Made by a program: the position numbers and the translations under genes | Notes under the pieces: generated by a model | Database searches by the model: none | What the model was told of the DNA's origin: nothing | Seen by the model: only the letters and a program-made list of their open reading frames with translations | Shown: piece after piece, positions 14,871 through 29,800 of the stretch | Numbering within the stretch: position 1 is the first letter of the stretch | Layout: every line of letters starts with the position of its first letter | From: an uncultured cyanobacterium | GTDB lineage: Bacteria; Cyanobacteriota; Cyanobacteriia; PCC-6307; Cyanobiaceae | DNA: 64,000 bases | Direction: 5' to 3' | Assembly (NCBI GenBank): GCA_903935205.1 | Contig: CAIZQU010000114.1 | Span: 62,001-126,000 of the forward strand

Positions 14871-17800
14871 ACAATGGCGGCCAGGGCATCACCGGCTCCG
14901 CGATCGGAACGACGCAGGGCGGCATGGAGGGAATCGGTGGAGAAGGAACCAATCAACTCCAGCATGGGTTTGTTGTCGAGAAGCAGGGTCGCCTTGTTGA
15001 GTGTGACGGAAAAAGTGACGTCGACAGTGGAATCAAGATTGACAAGCGAAAGGATATCAGCTGCGGGATCAAAATGAATCAGGGAGGAGGAAGCCTGATC
15101 ACCTCTCGGACGATAGAAGAAAACACGATCGACATCGGAATCTGTCCCAAGATCAATCGAGTTATCACTGGAACCAGTAAGAAGGTGAATGCGATCCTGA
15201 CCAGCCCCAAGCGACACCGAATCAGCGTTGCCGTACAGAACCACCGTGTCAGCGGCGGATCCTGTTGTGATCAGGTTGCCACCGGTGCCGTTGGAGTGGA
15301 TGAACTGGGCGGTATCTGCAGCGGTGAAGTTGACGCCACTACCGAGATAGGTGACACAATCCGAAAGGGCCGAGCCAAAAACGATGGAGCGAGTATCGGT
15401 GCTGACAGGTACGCGTCGACTGAGGCGCAGAACACCATCGTTGTAATCAAAGTCACTGCCTTCACCGGAAAGATCTTCGAAGCTGAAGACGCCATCACCA
15501 ACCGGCTTGATATGCTGCTGGCCATCGATGTTGAAGGCGCCGATGAAATAAACATCACCGAGCTGGCTGAGCATCACCGGGGCGTAGAAGCCGCTGCCAC
15601 CGGACACGGTCCAGGTGTGGGTCGAAGTGGTGTTGCCACCCTGGGAAACCAGGAAGCCAGCAGCGAGATTGTTGCGTATGGCCGACCGGAAAGACTCTGA
15701 ATTGGCCACGGGGATCAAGGTGCCGCTGGCATCAAGAATCGAGGCAACGCCGGATCCAGCGGCATCAAGACGGAGGTCCAACTTGACGAAGCCGTAGGTG
15801 TTGGTGTTGCCGCAGCTACTCGCCAGGGAGATATCAAGTGTTTCACCATCATTAAGATAGAGGAGTTCTCCTAAGCCAGCCTTCTGGGCGATTGCCATTT
15901 CCGTAGAAGCTGCCGTCTGACCAGCGATGCTGGCACGCAGCAACAGATCAGGCATACCGTCAGCGAGCGTGCTGATAGCAAGGGTGATGCCATCGGCGGA
16001 TTCGATGCTCTGGAAGCCAACACCGGCGAGAACTGGCCGGTTGCGGCGTGAGAGAGCAAAGCGCAATTCCTGGCCCGAAGCCAGAAGAACCTGGCTGCTG
16101 CCCTGGCTGAAGAGGCTACGGCCGAGATCATCGTCCACAGCGCCGATCGAACCAATCACAGCAGCCTGCAAGCTGGCTACGGTTCTCGATCCATCCGGGC
16201 TGAGGAAGGAACCGGATGCGTCAACGCGATAGAGCAACAGAGTGGTCTGGCTGTCAGCCAGGGACTCAGCGGTGAGAGTGTTGAGATCCACCAGCACCGG
16301 GGCCGAGGCTGGGCCGCGCAGCTGAAGACCGGAAGCGGAAAGGGGGGAAGAGCCACTGGACACACTGAGCTGGAGTCCATTCGTGCGTGCATCCCTGGCC
16401 AGAAGAACGGGGGCACTGCTGATCTGCGTACGCTCCTGAGCGACACCCGGGGAAGGGAGCAGGGTGAGGCTGTTGTTGCTGACAATCTGGTTGGCAGTGC
16501 TGACCAGGGGCGAAAGAGCGGGCTCCTGATCCTTGGTCTGGGGTGTATCGGTGAACGCGAGGTAGGGGGCGAGGTCGCTGATCAGGCCGTAGCTGCGGCC
16601 ATTGTTGGCCACCAGAGCAATCGGTGCACCACGGTAGAGAAGCATGCCGCCGATGATGGCAAAATCGCTCGCTGTGGCCCCCGGGAAACGGGAGGAAAGC
16701 ACAACCATCTGATCGCCTTCAAGCGGATTGAAATCGAGGAGGAGGTCCACTTCGCTCCCAGGGGCCCTGAGCAGGAAACGGTCGGCACCACTGTTGCCAT
16801 AGAGGATGTTGCGGCCACTGCCGCCATCGAGAAGATCATTACCTGAGCCGCCGTCAAGTTTGTCATCGCCGCTATCACCGAAGAGGTGATCGTCGCCGGC
16901 ATCTCCCCGGAGGATGTCCTTGCCGGAACCACCGCTCAAGGAGTCATGACCGATGCCTCCGGTCAGGGCGTCGGCCCCCTCATCGCCAAGAACATGGTCA
17001 TCACCGCTACCGCCGTCGATCTGATCGTCACCCAAGCCGCCCGAAACCACATCGTTGCCACCCTCGCCGCTGATCTGATCCTGGCCGGCAGCCCCATTCA
17101 GGCTGTCTGCTCCCCAACCCCCAAGGATCAGGTCGGGTCCGTCAGCACCAGTGATCTCATCGGCATGGAGCGAAGCCTCTCCGAAGGGTTGAGGCAGGCC
17201 GGGGCCCTCGCTGAGCTGGTTTCCGTCAATCAGGTAAACGGCACTGGCAGCGTTGGGATCGATGTCGAAACCACTGTCGCTGTAGCGGAGATTCAGCGAG
17301 ACCTGGGAGATCGAATCAAGCAGTTCTCCTGGCAGCTGGAGGGAAATGGTGGTGGAGCTTAAACCGGGTTCGATCAGAATTTCACCCACACCATTGGCCG
17401 ATGAACCCGAGGACAACGGATTGGCACCTTGAACCAGGGTGCCCTCTGGCGCATTCAGGGAATAAATCAGACGCAATCCGTGGGCTGGTGCCACCGTGCC
17501 GAGCGAGATCAGGAAGTTGGCGCTGCCACCTGCCTGGAGACGGTCCTGCTGCAGCGGAGTCACCGAGACCAGGTGATCGGCCTGGAGGGCAGTGGTGTCA
17601 AGGGCGCCGCCGGCCAGCTGGGCGGATAAACGCTGCTGGAGTTGCTCGATACTGATCGATCCATCCAGCACCTGGGGCAAGAATTCAGTGAACACCGCCG
17701 TAAGCGTGGCCTTGAGGCTGTTGGAGGCGGGCAAGAGGGATCGCACCGCCACGCCCACAGCGCGGTACATGTCGTCGTAGGCCCGGAGTTTTCCGAATTC

Positions 17801-20800
17801 GGCGCTCACCGTGGCGAACACCTGGAGGATCCCATCGTGCTGAGCTGCCGTGAGGGCGGGAAGCAGCTCGGAAAGGATCTGAGACAACAAGGAAATTCGC
17901 TGGCTGGCCGGGGAGCCATCAGCCAGAAGGGCCGGGAAGTCAACCTTGGCCACCACGGCAGCGAGCTTCTGAAGGGAAGCCACGGGGCTGAGGCCTTCCC
18001 GTTCACCGAGGGTGGTGGCGAGCAGGAACAGGCCGGCGAGCTGGGCGTGGGCCAGCACCTGGCGGAACTGATTGACATCGCCCCTGGCAAGACCCTCGTA
18101 AGGGTCGTAGGCGGTGGAGTGATCGGCCACATCAACCACGGCTACTCCATAGAGGCGCTGGATGGCGGCGCTCTGGGCGGCCGGAACCCCGGCATCGGCC
18201 AGGAGGGCAGCCAGGGTGGTGACGGGCGTAAGCACACCGTTGCCAAAGTCTCCGATCAACACCGTGCCTGGGACCAGTTTGCCGGTGAGGGAATCCGTGC
18301 CACCGATGGAGATCAGGCGCAGATGCTCATCATCAAGACTGCCGTCGCCATTGCTGTCATGGCTGGAAAGAATCGAAGGAGAGATGGCGAGGGTGAAGCC
18401 ACCGTATGCATCGGTGATTGCGGAAGGCTCATCGCTGTCCTGGACAAAGTTTCTATTCAGATCCAGCCACACGTCTGCATCCATCAGCGGTGAACTGGTG
18501 GAAGAGCCATTGGCGATCAAGTAGCCAGATCTCACCAGCTCGCGAACAAGATCATTGTCTTGAAGCGCAACGTAACCGGCGGGGATGGTTGGCGAGATGG
18601 TGCCCGTGGCCACCGAGCTACCGGCGTTCACCAGCACCTCACTCACGGAGTCGGCGATCGGCGGCGTAACCGTAGTCGAGTCGGGAGTCACCGTGATCCC
18701 GGCAGCAGCGGCCCGGAACACCGGATACACGGTAGAGAGCACCACCTGGGAGGCACTCACACCAGTGAGGAAGGTGGCATTGGCAAGATTGGCCGCAGTA
18801 ATCTGGAAATCGTTAGAAGTGAAATTAATTGGGGCAGAGGAAACACCGGAGCCACTCGATGTCAAGGCTGTATAGGTATACTTCGCAACGCTCGAATCGT
18901 AATGGGTCTTAAGCGATGGGGTGGTAACATTATTACTTGTCGTGGACGAATAGCCATAGTAGCGGTTATCACTTCCCAGCATCAGCTGGGAATCTTTGAG
19001 ATAGGGGTGCCGCCGGGCGACCAGGTCGTTGGAAGTGGCCTTACGAAGGAAGGTGAGCGTACTGAGGGGCTTGTTCCTCTGGCTGGCGAGGAAGGCGTCC
19101 GATCGCAGCCGCACACCGGACGAGCTTTCAAAGGTGAGATTGGCAGAATCGATCAAAGGCAGCTTGATCGCATCGGCCGAACTGAAACCGTTGTATTCGA
19201 GCCAGGTAGTACCGCCTGCCTGACTGGTCTTCAGGGTGAGATTATCCACATTCGCATCGATGTTCTTGGCTGAAAGCGTGATGGAATTGGCGGCCGTAAG
19301 GGTCACGGACGAGCTGGTGGCAAATTTAATGGCGTCCTGGGCGGTGAGGCTCAGCTTGGCGGCAGAGATCGCCGCAGGATTGGTGAGTTCAAGCGCACCC
19401 TCGCTGTTGCGGATCCTGATCTCATCCGGAGCGGAGAGGGTAGGCAGGGCAATCGATCCAGCCGTGGCAGCCGTGATCAGGATGTCGCTGCCAGCCGCCG
19501 TGGTGGTGGCGGTAGCCGACCTGAGCTGGGTGGTGGTCAGGTCAACACCATCGCGGGCCACGGCCGTCAGGGCACCGATCGAGCGGGATGGGCCGCTGCT
19601 GCCCACCACCTTGCCGGCGGAGGCCGTGAGGCTGAGGGAGCCTGCCATGGCCTGGCTCACGCTGCCCAGGTTGATGTCACCGGTCGTGGCCGTGAGGCTG
19701 ACGTTGCCGTTGGTGCTCTTCAGGCTGGACACGGTGAGGGCACCGGGGCTGGTGTAAGCGAAACCGGCAGCGGTGTCGAGCGAAAGGCTGGTGGCGCCGG
19801 TGCCCGCCTGGGTCACGGAGATGGCGTTAGGGGAGGACAGGTTGAGGGTGGGGCTGTTCACCTTGAACTTGCCACCGGCCTGGCTGTCGAAGCGGAAGCT
19901 GGGGGCCACGAAGGTGGGCGAACCGGCGGAGCTGAAGTCGACACTGCTGGATCCGGTGAGCTTGAGCGTGAGAGCGCCGCTGCCGCTGTAGGTGGTGCTG
20001 CTGGAGACGGAGAGGGAAGCGGCGGTGAGATCCAGGGCTGCCGCGCTCACCGCCGCATTCAGGGCAACAGTGCCACCGGCCGTAATTACCAGGGGCAAGG
20101 TGCTGGCAAGGCTGTTGATCGTGAGGCTGCCGGGATCAGCGAAACGGATGTTATCGATGGCGTAGGACTCATTGGCAGTGGACTCATCAAGGGTGCTGCC
20201 GAAACCAAGCTTGAGCGTGCTGACACCGGCAGGCACATCCAGAACCACCCGGAAAGTCTGATCGTTGTAGCTACTACCGGCCCCAGTGCTTCCATAGAAG
20301 TTACTGGCGGTTGCGCTTGGGGTGATGGTGTAGCGATACCCACTGGTGCTACCCCTGATCGGCGTGCTTACATTTGAGCCGAAATTGAAAGATGAGGTGG
20401 CAACAACAACATCGTTGGCAAAGATGCTGAAAGCTTCTCCTTCCCAGGTATCGAGACGGTGAAGATCAAAACTGATCGTACCGCCATCGCCGCTGAGGTT
20501 GAACGTACGCCAGATATCCTGACCACTGGTTTTCGTACCATTGGCGAATACTCCCAGCACATTACCGATGGAGGCGTTATTGATGCTGATTGGCGAGGAG
20601 GCAACGGTGCTGGGTTGCCTCCAGCCGCCCAGGGGATCCTCGAACGCCTCATTGGCCAGTTGCTGACCAAGGTCGTTGGTGGCGAGGAAATTGTCGATGG
20701 CATAGGACTCATCATTCATGTCTTGGTTGAGGGTGTTGCCCAACCCCAACTTGAGACTACCGATACCCGCAGGCACCTTGATCGAAACGCGGAATCGTTG

Positions 20801-23800
20801 ATCCGTAAAGGAACCACTGCCACCCAGATCTCCACTCTCCACTGGGCTGAACGACCAGCTGTAGCCATTGCTCACGCCGGTGATCGGACTGGTCACGGAA
20901 GTGTTGACGTTAAAACCGGTAGTAAGAATCGCGTTGTCATTGGCATAGACGACAAAGTTTTCGCCGTCCCAGCTATCAAGGCGATAGAGATCAAACTCGA
21001 ATTTCCCACCGGCATTTTTGAAGTCAACGCTGGTCCATGCGTCCTGGCCTGATGTCTTGGTGCCATTGCCAAAGCGGCCCAGGGCTGTGGTGGCAGTGGT
21101 GCTGGCAAGCTTGAGGCCCACGAGGGGGGCCGTACTCAAGCTGCCGGCTGTGGTCCAGGCTGGCAGCGGGCTGGTGAAGTCCTGCGTGGTGATCGCATCG
21201 CCAGCCGTGAGATTCAAGGAGCTGGGGGCGCCCGTGCTGCTGCTGGCGATCGCAAGCCGCATTTGGGCATTGGCCTCCGGCTGGATCGCCCCCAGGGTGG
21301 CACCCGCTGCCAGGTTGAGGGAATTCGCTGTGAAGGAGCTGGTGGCAGAGGCTGGCAGCAGCAGGCTGGCGCCCCTGAGGGTGAGACTGCCGACAGGCGC
21401 AATGGCGCTCTGAACACTGAGGGCAGCGGTGCCGGCATCCAGGCTGAGGCTCTGGGGCTGGTTGTTGTTGCTGCCGACAATCAGCAGATCGTTGGCCACG
21501 GTGAGGCCGGCCCCCTGCAGACGCAGACTGTTGGCCACCAGGGTGGTCTTCACCGCGGATGTATCGCCATTGCCCAGGTTGAGGGCGCCCGCCGAGGTGA
21601 TGGCAAGGGTGGCCGCATTGGCCGACCCGGTGGTGGGGGTGGTCGCAGCCGTGGCCTTGAGGTTGCCCGAAAGGCTGGTGGCGGCAGTTCCGGTGGTGGT
21701 GATGGTGACGCTGTTGGCCTTGATGCTGTCGAAGGGAACGGCGGAGGAGAGGCGGAAATCAGTGGTGTAACTGGTGGCAATGCCTGTTGTTATGGGCTGG
21801 GTGACATAGACGGGCTGGCTGACCATACGGGGCGCCAGACGGGAGACCGTGGAAACAATGGTGACATCTTCCTGATGGAAGAGAGGTTGCCATTCGTAGA
21901 TAGGTGTAACAACAGACGTGGCTGCGTAATTGAAGTTCTTGCGCTTATCGGCAAGATCAAAAGCAACAGAAGTCCAATCATATTTGTAATCAAAGAAGGT
22001 TTCCTGCAACGACCTTGGTCCGCCCCATACAGGATTTGCCTGGGCAAGATACCAAGAGGCGCTATTGCCCATGTCATTAAAAGTACCCAGCCAATTGTAG
22101 AGGCCGAGATAATTTTCCTCATTGATCGCCGTGCTGCTGCCGCCACCGTCATTGGGCTCACCGGGCTGCCAGAGGCTGGCGTCTGAACTATTGCGTAGTT
22201 TGGGTACAACGACTTCGGCGATGCCGGGGAGACTAGAGGTGGGAGGCAGATCATTCCATTGGCCCCCATCGTAGAGCGCAGCATAGGGTTCACCTTTGTT
22301 CTGGGTTACCACAAAATTGTCGATGCCATAGGCTTCGTTATCATGGTTTTCATTGGTCTGACCATCAAAAAATAGCTTATAAGAAGAATAACCCTTGGGC
22401 AGAGTTGCCGTTACTCTAAAGGTTTGATCGTCGTAGCCGCTATTATTCCCAAGCCTACCATAAGAGACAGGAGTGAAGGCCAGCCTGAACCCGTCAAGGT
22501 TGTATAGATCGAAGCTAGACTCCTGGACATTGCCGGTAAAATACTTATTGCCTTCAGCAGCATAACCATAGCCAGCTCCATATGCCTCGAGCCTTAGAAC
22601 AAATTTTTCATTATCCCAGCTATCCATTCGCAGGAAATCAAAAGCTATTGTTGTCGGGTACGTGGAATCAAGCGAGCCTCCTCCATTAGCCGTGTCAATC
22701 GTTAACTCCCAGCCAGCTTCCTTACCAAAACGACCAAGAAAAGTCCCATAGTTGGAGCCGCGTGCATTGTCGCGTCTATTGACCCCGGAGCCCGTAGCAT
22801 TGGAATTAAAGTCATTGGAGAAGATCTGAACCGTTGAGGAAGAGTTATTCGGCTCACCCGCTCCCCAGTTGGCATAGCCAGGTACACCGCCATCGGTCCA
22901 AAGCCAGCTGGCTCCATAGGAGGCCTGAGAAGCACCAATCCAGTTGGCACCACTGAATTTCGAATCAAGCAGTTCATTCTCAGTGCCGTCCTCGATCTTC
23001 ACAAGTCTGCCGTCGTAGCCGATGGCGATGTCCCGGGCCCCAGTCCAACTCGTGGTTGGTGTCGCAATATAAGCACTAGTATTGCCCCAATAATCTTGCA
23101 TCGATTGGCCGTCGTAGTAGCGCCAGATATTGTCAGTTGTGGGTTGATAGCCATCCACGGCGAAGATGATCTGTCCGCCCCTAGCCTGGGCCCTTGTGGT
23201 GGCAGCTGCGATTTGCTCGGGAGAATTGAATCTCGCTAGACGAGAGAATCCTTGGAAACTTTGGCTCTGGCCTGCGCTATCTGTAGTCGAAACGGTAAGG
23301 CCTTCTGATTTTGTGTAGGCATCAGCAAAGCTTGTCGAACCACTGGAGGCCAGGAAAGCGGGCATCGAGGTAGGAGTTGTGCCCACGGTCTGCAAGCGAC
23401 CAGCGCTGGAGACGAGGGTTCGGTTTGCCAGCGCTGCGGTGCTCCTGATGTAATCAAGATTGAGATTGTTGCTTACTGGTGCATAGAGTCCAGGATTTTG
23501 GCTGGCATTCAGCACAACGACATTATCAATCCCATAAGATTCATCGTCTGCTGGAGAAAGAAGATTGCTGCCAAAGCCCAACTTCAGAGAGGCAACACCA
23601 ACTGGCACGGAAATAAAAACGTCAAATGCGCCATCCGGCCAACCTTGGGAATTGTGATTGGAATAGTCATTACGGGGAGAGATTGCCACTGTGTAGCCGG
23701 CAATCAAGCTTGTGGGCGTGAGCGCTGGCGTTGCGTCATAGGCAGCGTAATTCCAAGGACTGAATGGCTGATCAAACAACTTCTGGTCATTGATGTACAC

Positions 23801-26800
23801 CTGGAAGTTTTCCGCATCCCAGCTGTCAAAGCGGAGCATGGTGAAACTGATCTGGCCGCCATCGCCGTTGAGGGAGAAGGTTTTCCATACATTCTGACCA
23901 GCGGTCTTGGCGCCATTGGAAAACGGCCCCATGAAGGAGCTGTAGAAGCTATTGGCCGTGACCAGTGCGCTTCCAGCAGGGGTGCTCCAACCGGTTGCCG
24001 TGCTGTCAAACGTTTCAAGATTCGGCCTTGGCGTATAACCCTGAATGAATGGTACGTTGCCTTTTTGGCTGCCAAAGGCCGCAGTGGAGCCTGAGGCAGG
24101 ATAGGCAGCGGAGCTGAAACTGCTGTTATCCGCCCAATCGGGCGTACGCGACACCGATGGAATAATGGTGCGGGGAGTACCTGAGAGGTTAGCACGTAGG
24201 CCATTGATCTGATAACTACGACTACCATTGCTGTCATAGGAAACACGCCATTCACTACTGCCACTGTTGCTACCCGGTGTGGGCTCCACATCGGCAATCG
24301 TGGCCGTGATTGTGTTGGAGCCGGCTGCTGAATCCAGCGGATTGGAAGTGGTTTCGCTCAGGGTGACGGCGGTGAGGGCAGAGCGATTCTGGGTGTACAG
24401 CACCCTGGCCGTATCCGTGTAGGTACCCACCCACTCCCTGCTGGTGCCGTCAGCAGCGGCAGCGCCAAGCACACCGGCATTGCCTACCGTGGCACCACCC
24501 ACGCTGCCCAGGCCAGCGCCACCAAGGAGAAGCGCGGCTGGCATGACCCCGCCGCCACCACTGAATGATTGGGTATAGTTAGCATAATTAAGGCGGGTTT
24601 CTAACGCAACTTGATCATTCGCATAAACCCTGAAAGCTTCGCCATCCCAGCTGTCAATACGATAGAGCTTGAAATTAATCGTGGCACCATTGCCATCGAG
24701 AGTAAACACTTTCCAAGCATCTTGACCAAGGGACTTAGTGCCATTTGCAAACATACCCAGGTATTGGCTGTAGGCAGAGCTAGTGGCAACCGTTGCCACG
24801 CCACTGGCAAAACTCCATCCCTGGGTGGCAGTGGCCTGGGCTCCTTCAAAGGTTTCGGAGTTGCTGATGCTGCCGCTACTGGAGGTGATCGTGAGGGCGT
24901 CGATGCCATAGGCTTCATCGCTCCTGTCTTGGTCCAGCCCACTGCCGAAGCCCAGCTTCAAGCTGGTAATGCCAACCGGAACCGTGATGCTGACATCAAG
25001 ACTCTGATCAGCCCAATACGTTTGACCGGCACCATTCGCGAAATCATTGGGTGCCTTCGGCGCCACTGTCCAAGTGTAGTTATTATTAACAGCGCTTTCC
25101 GACTGACTGAGCAAGGAAGTGGCGCTCGTTGGATTGCCAATCTTGCCGTCGCCATCAATATCAATACGGAAGTCTGCTTCAAGGCTGTAGCAGCCTGCGG
25201 AACCGTCGGCATAGCCTAGGACTCCATTGGTTTTATTCCAGGTTGAATCGAGTTCCCAATAGCCGCTAGTACGGCTAGGACGATCATAGAATAAGACCCG
25301 ATTAACATTATTCACCCTTGCAGCTGCCAAGGGCTCCCAGCCACCATAGCGACCAGAATAAACCTGGGTACCTGCTTCCTTAATTAGTTGATTGACTCCA
25401 TTCTCATTTACAGAGAAGTAGATATTGCCATCACTACCTTTTGTGCGTTGCATTGAGACCGCACGATTTTCCGCAAAGGGATACCAGGCAACCAGGCCGT
25501 TGTCGTTACCACTGGGGGTCAGCGACATGTCGGCGCGAACTTCGCCGGCGCTGCGGGCATCATTCCATATCTTGAGGTCGCGGATGCCACCATTAAAGTA
25601 ACTATCTCCGGCCCAGTTACTACGGCCAACCCAGGTGTTGGTACGCACCATTTCAGTTGGGAGAAGCGAAGTGGTTCCTGTTTTCTTGAGCACACCATCA
25701 AAATAAAGATTGACGGTTTTATCCGGGTTCAGAACGGCCGCAAGATGCACCCAACGGTTCGTGGGGATCACATCATCCGTAACAACTGATCCATTGCTGG
25801 TACCGCCGTTATAGGTTTCAAAGATCAGACGACCTGTAGATCCATAAGTGGCCAATACAATGTTGTCATTTGCGGCACCGTTACCAATATCCAAAATGCG
25901 CGACCAGCTCTGTACCTGGTTGACGTAAACCCAGGCTTCAATACTCATCGAACCACCCAGGTTTATATCCGGGAGATCGGCATAATCGTTGCCACCATCC
26001 AGCCAAAGGGCCTTCGTGGCAGTGGCGGCGGCCGAGGTGGTGCTGTACACAGCCGAAGCATTCACCACCGAGAGGGCATCAATGCCAAAGGCCTCATCGC
26101 TACTGGGGCTATCCAGGTTGCTGCCGAAGCCAAGCTTCAGGGTTTTGACCCCAGTGGGTACCGTGATCACAACTTGGAAGGTCTGATCATTCCAAGCGCC
26201 TGAGCCGTAATGGGCACCAAAGTCGTTCTTGGGAGTGATCGTCCAGCTATATCCATTCGCGCTGTCTGAGGCGCTGGTACTGATGGCTGTATGACCAAAA
26301 GCTCGGGAGAGAATCTCCGTATCATTCGAATAGACCTTAAACAATTCATTATCCCAGCTATCAATACGATAGAAATCAAAGCTGACCGTACCACCGTTGC
26401 CATCCAGGGTGAAGGTCTTCCAGGCATCCTGGCCCGCTGTCTCAGCGCCGTTGGCAAAAGTTCCAAGGAATTGGGAGAAGTAGTTGATACTCGCGCTAGG
26501 ATCGCCAGCGCCCACTGCACCACTACGGCTGACACCAGCAGCTGGCAAACTGACTGAATTAGCAAAATCACTATAATCAATCAGCGAACCACTGGCCTCG
26601 TCGAGTGGATAGTAACCAACCAGATTTGCAGAATATCTAGGGATGGCATAGGTACTGTAGGCAGCAATATCACTGGAGCTGCGCATGGAATTCCAGATCC
26701 GCACCTCATCGATCATCCCGTTGAAGTCCTGGTTAGGCGTATTGCTGGCACCACCTATTGTTGCATTGGAAGAATTAGAGGCAATGCGATAGGTAAATGG

Positions 26801-29800
26801 GGAGCCCACTGCACGACCGTCAACATATATTTGAGATCCGTTCGCAACATTTGCAGCGAAGGACATGGCCACGTGATGCCATTTATTGTCATTCAGGTAA
26901 ACGCCAGTATTGATTACGCCATCCACCCAGCTGAAGGCAACCAGTTGATTATCGCGCAGGAACAGGGCGTAGGCATTGGCTTTTGTAACAATACCTCGAA
27001 AATCACTGCCGGCATTGGATGTTTTAATCCAAGCCTCGATGGTACCTGTGCTGATTTGCAATTTAGATGCGTTACCCAAATCCAGCCTATTCGTGCCATT
27101 AAACACAAGGGCATTGCTGCTGGCAAACGGTGAACTCGGCGTACCACCACTCGCCAAGGATGCAGACCCTGAAGCAAAGGTCCAGCCTTGGGTGGCGGCA
27201 GCCGTAGTGCCTTCGAAGGTTTCGTTGCTCACCACTTTAGCGAGCGCATCGGTGGTGCCTTCAATCGCCATGCCGGCAAGGTTGCCGCTGGTGGGCAACC
27301 AGATCTTGTTGGCGCTGGAGCTCCAGGGATTGGCAATGGAGGAGGGAGTTAACGTACCATTGCGACTTTCATTACGGACGGTATTGGTGATGTTCGTGGC
27401 ATAGAGAGGCTTATAGCCCAGATAATCAAGCACCACTTTGCGCTGGGCTTCGCTGTAACCATCCCAGCGGCCCGCCTGCTCGCCACTGGTAGCCGGCAAG
27501 GGAACGGTATTTTGGAGACTATCAACCCAATTAGCCGCAGGGATGGAGGCAACAGTGAAATCAACGCCGGGCACAAAATATTCCCTGATCTCGCCGGTAG
27601 CCGGGCGATAAAAGGCATCCTGATTCAGGGAAAGATCATAGGTGATCCATTGGTTGCCCACCTGGATTTGCTGGGTCCCGATCTGGGTAAGTTGGGTGGT
27701 GCTAGTTTCAACCTGGGTGCTCACGCTATCCAGTCCCACCAGGGAATCAGTGGTGGTGCCGACCGCACTCGAAAGATCAACGACGCTGCCATTACGCAGC
27801 AGTTTGAAACGGTTGGCATCCCAAACCTGAACCGTATAGCCTGTAGCAAGGGCAGGATCGGTAGTATTGGTATTAAGTAATCCAGCTCGACCACTGGTAT
27901 TGTTTGTACCTCCATTTTGAAGGTAAAGAACCGTTCCGTCCGTCAGGCCATGGGGCAGGGGACTGCCATCGGCTCCCTGGTAGCTCAGGAGATCGGAATT
28001 GGCATCGATCACGAGCTTCACATCGCCATTGAAGGCGAAAGTGAGCTGGGCCACACTGGAGCCCGTGGCCACGCTCCTGTTCACGGTGACAGCGTTAGCC
28101 GAGGAAGGCACAGAGGTGAGCTCCCAGCCGGGCCGGGTGGGATCGGCATCGAGATTGAAGCTGGCGGCACTGAGGGCCAGATCACCGGCGGCCTCTACGC
28201 TGCCCGCCTTACTTACAGTCAGCGCGCCGGTGGTGGTAAGGCTGAGATTGGCGGAGCTGGTGAGCTCGCCGGTGATCGTCACCGGGCCGAAGAAGGAGAG
28301 CGTGGGGGTGGCGCCGGAGGAGGTGGGCTTGAGGTCCAGGAAACCTTTGAGGTTGAGGCTGCCCGCACTGGGCAGGCTGAGACTGCCGGTGGTGAGGATG
28401 GCGCGGCGCAGATCGGTGCGGGTGCGATCGATCAGCAGCGTCTTGCTGGCGGTGGTGGAGAGGCTGGCTGAACCGGTGGACAGCCAGGCTTCCTCCAACA
28501 CGCTGAGGTCACCCGTGGAGGCCGTGGCTGTGAGGGTCTGGGTCTGGATGTTGCCGCTGATGGCCAGCGAACCGGCGCTGAGGCCCACGGACGAACTGCC
28601 GAGATCCACCTGGGGGGAGAAGGTGGCCAGGGTGCCTGACGTCAGCGAAGCCGCCAGACTGAGGGCGAGCACAGTACCGGCCTGGGCCTCGGCGACGGTG
28701 CCCGCCAACTTGAAGGTATTGGCGCCGGTGCTGATCACGTAGTACAGACCGCCATCCACCAGGGGCAACAGGGCCCCCTCCTGGACGCCGTAGAAGCGCA
28801 CGGCGGTGCCGGTGCTGAGGCCGTGGCCACTGATCGTGAACTCGTCGCTTGAATCAGAGAAGGCGGAAACCGTGGCGGTGAGGGTGGTCACCACCGGGGT
28901 GCCGGCCGGGAAGACCGATCCCGCCAAGGTGATCGAGCCGCTGCTGGCGGTAGCCGTAAGACTGCCGGCCCGGATGGCGCCGCCACTGCTGAGGTTGGCC
29001 GGCAGAGCTTGATAAACAGGCTTTTCACCGCTGGTGAGCAGGGTGCCCGCAGTGTTCACGAAGGCCCCCGCGCTGTTGACGCGGTAGCCGAGCTTGTCGA
29101 CCAGTACACCCGCGCTGGTGGTGTAGATCTCCTCGTCGGTGCTGATGCTGCCGGCGCTGGCCGTGAGGCTGACAGCCCCAGTGGTGGTGATCGGAGCGCG
29201 GGAGAAGATGCTGCGGCCGGCCGAGAGGGTGATCCCCGCAGCGAGAGCGGTGTTGCCGAGGGCCGTGGCCTGGGTGAGATCCGAGCTGGTTCCAGCGGCC
29301 GAGAAGGTCTGGGCACCCTTCAGGCCCGTGAGCCGGGCCGTGTTGGCCAGGCTGAGGGAACCGGCCGTGGCCGCAATGGTGGTGCTGTTGCTGTTGGTGG
29401 TGGTCAGCCCACCGGCGATCGACACACTGCCGCCGCTGATGCTGAAACTGCCGCTGCCCGTTGCGCCCGTGGTGATGAGATCGGCGCCGGAGCCGATGCT
29501 GATGGCCCCGCTGGTGTTCAGGCTGAGCGAGGGAACCCGCAGCGCCAGTTGGTTGCTGTTCTGACCAATCGTGATTGCCCCCGTCGCCGCCAGGTTGAGG
29601 GAGGCGTTGGTGGCGTAGGTGGGGATGGCGTTGCTGTTGTTGCTGCCGCTCAGGGTGAGGGCGCCGGCGGTGGACCTGTAGGTGAGGCTGCTGAGGTTGG
29701 GGGCACCAGAAACATCGGCCAGGGATGTGAGGGTGAGATCCCCGGCTTGTCTGATCTGGAAGCTGGTGGTGCGGCCCAACAGGTTGAAATTGGCCAGCAG

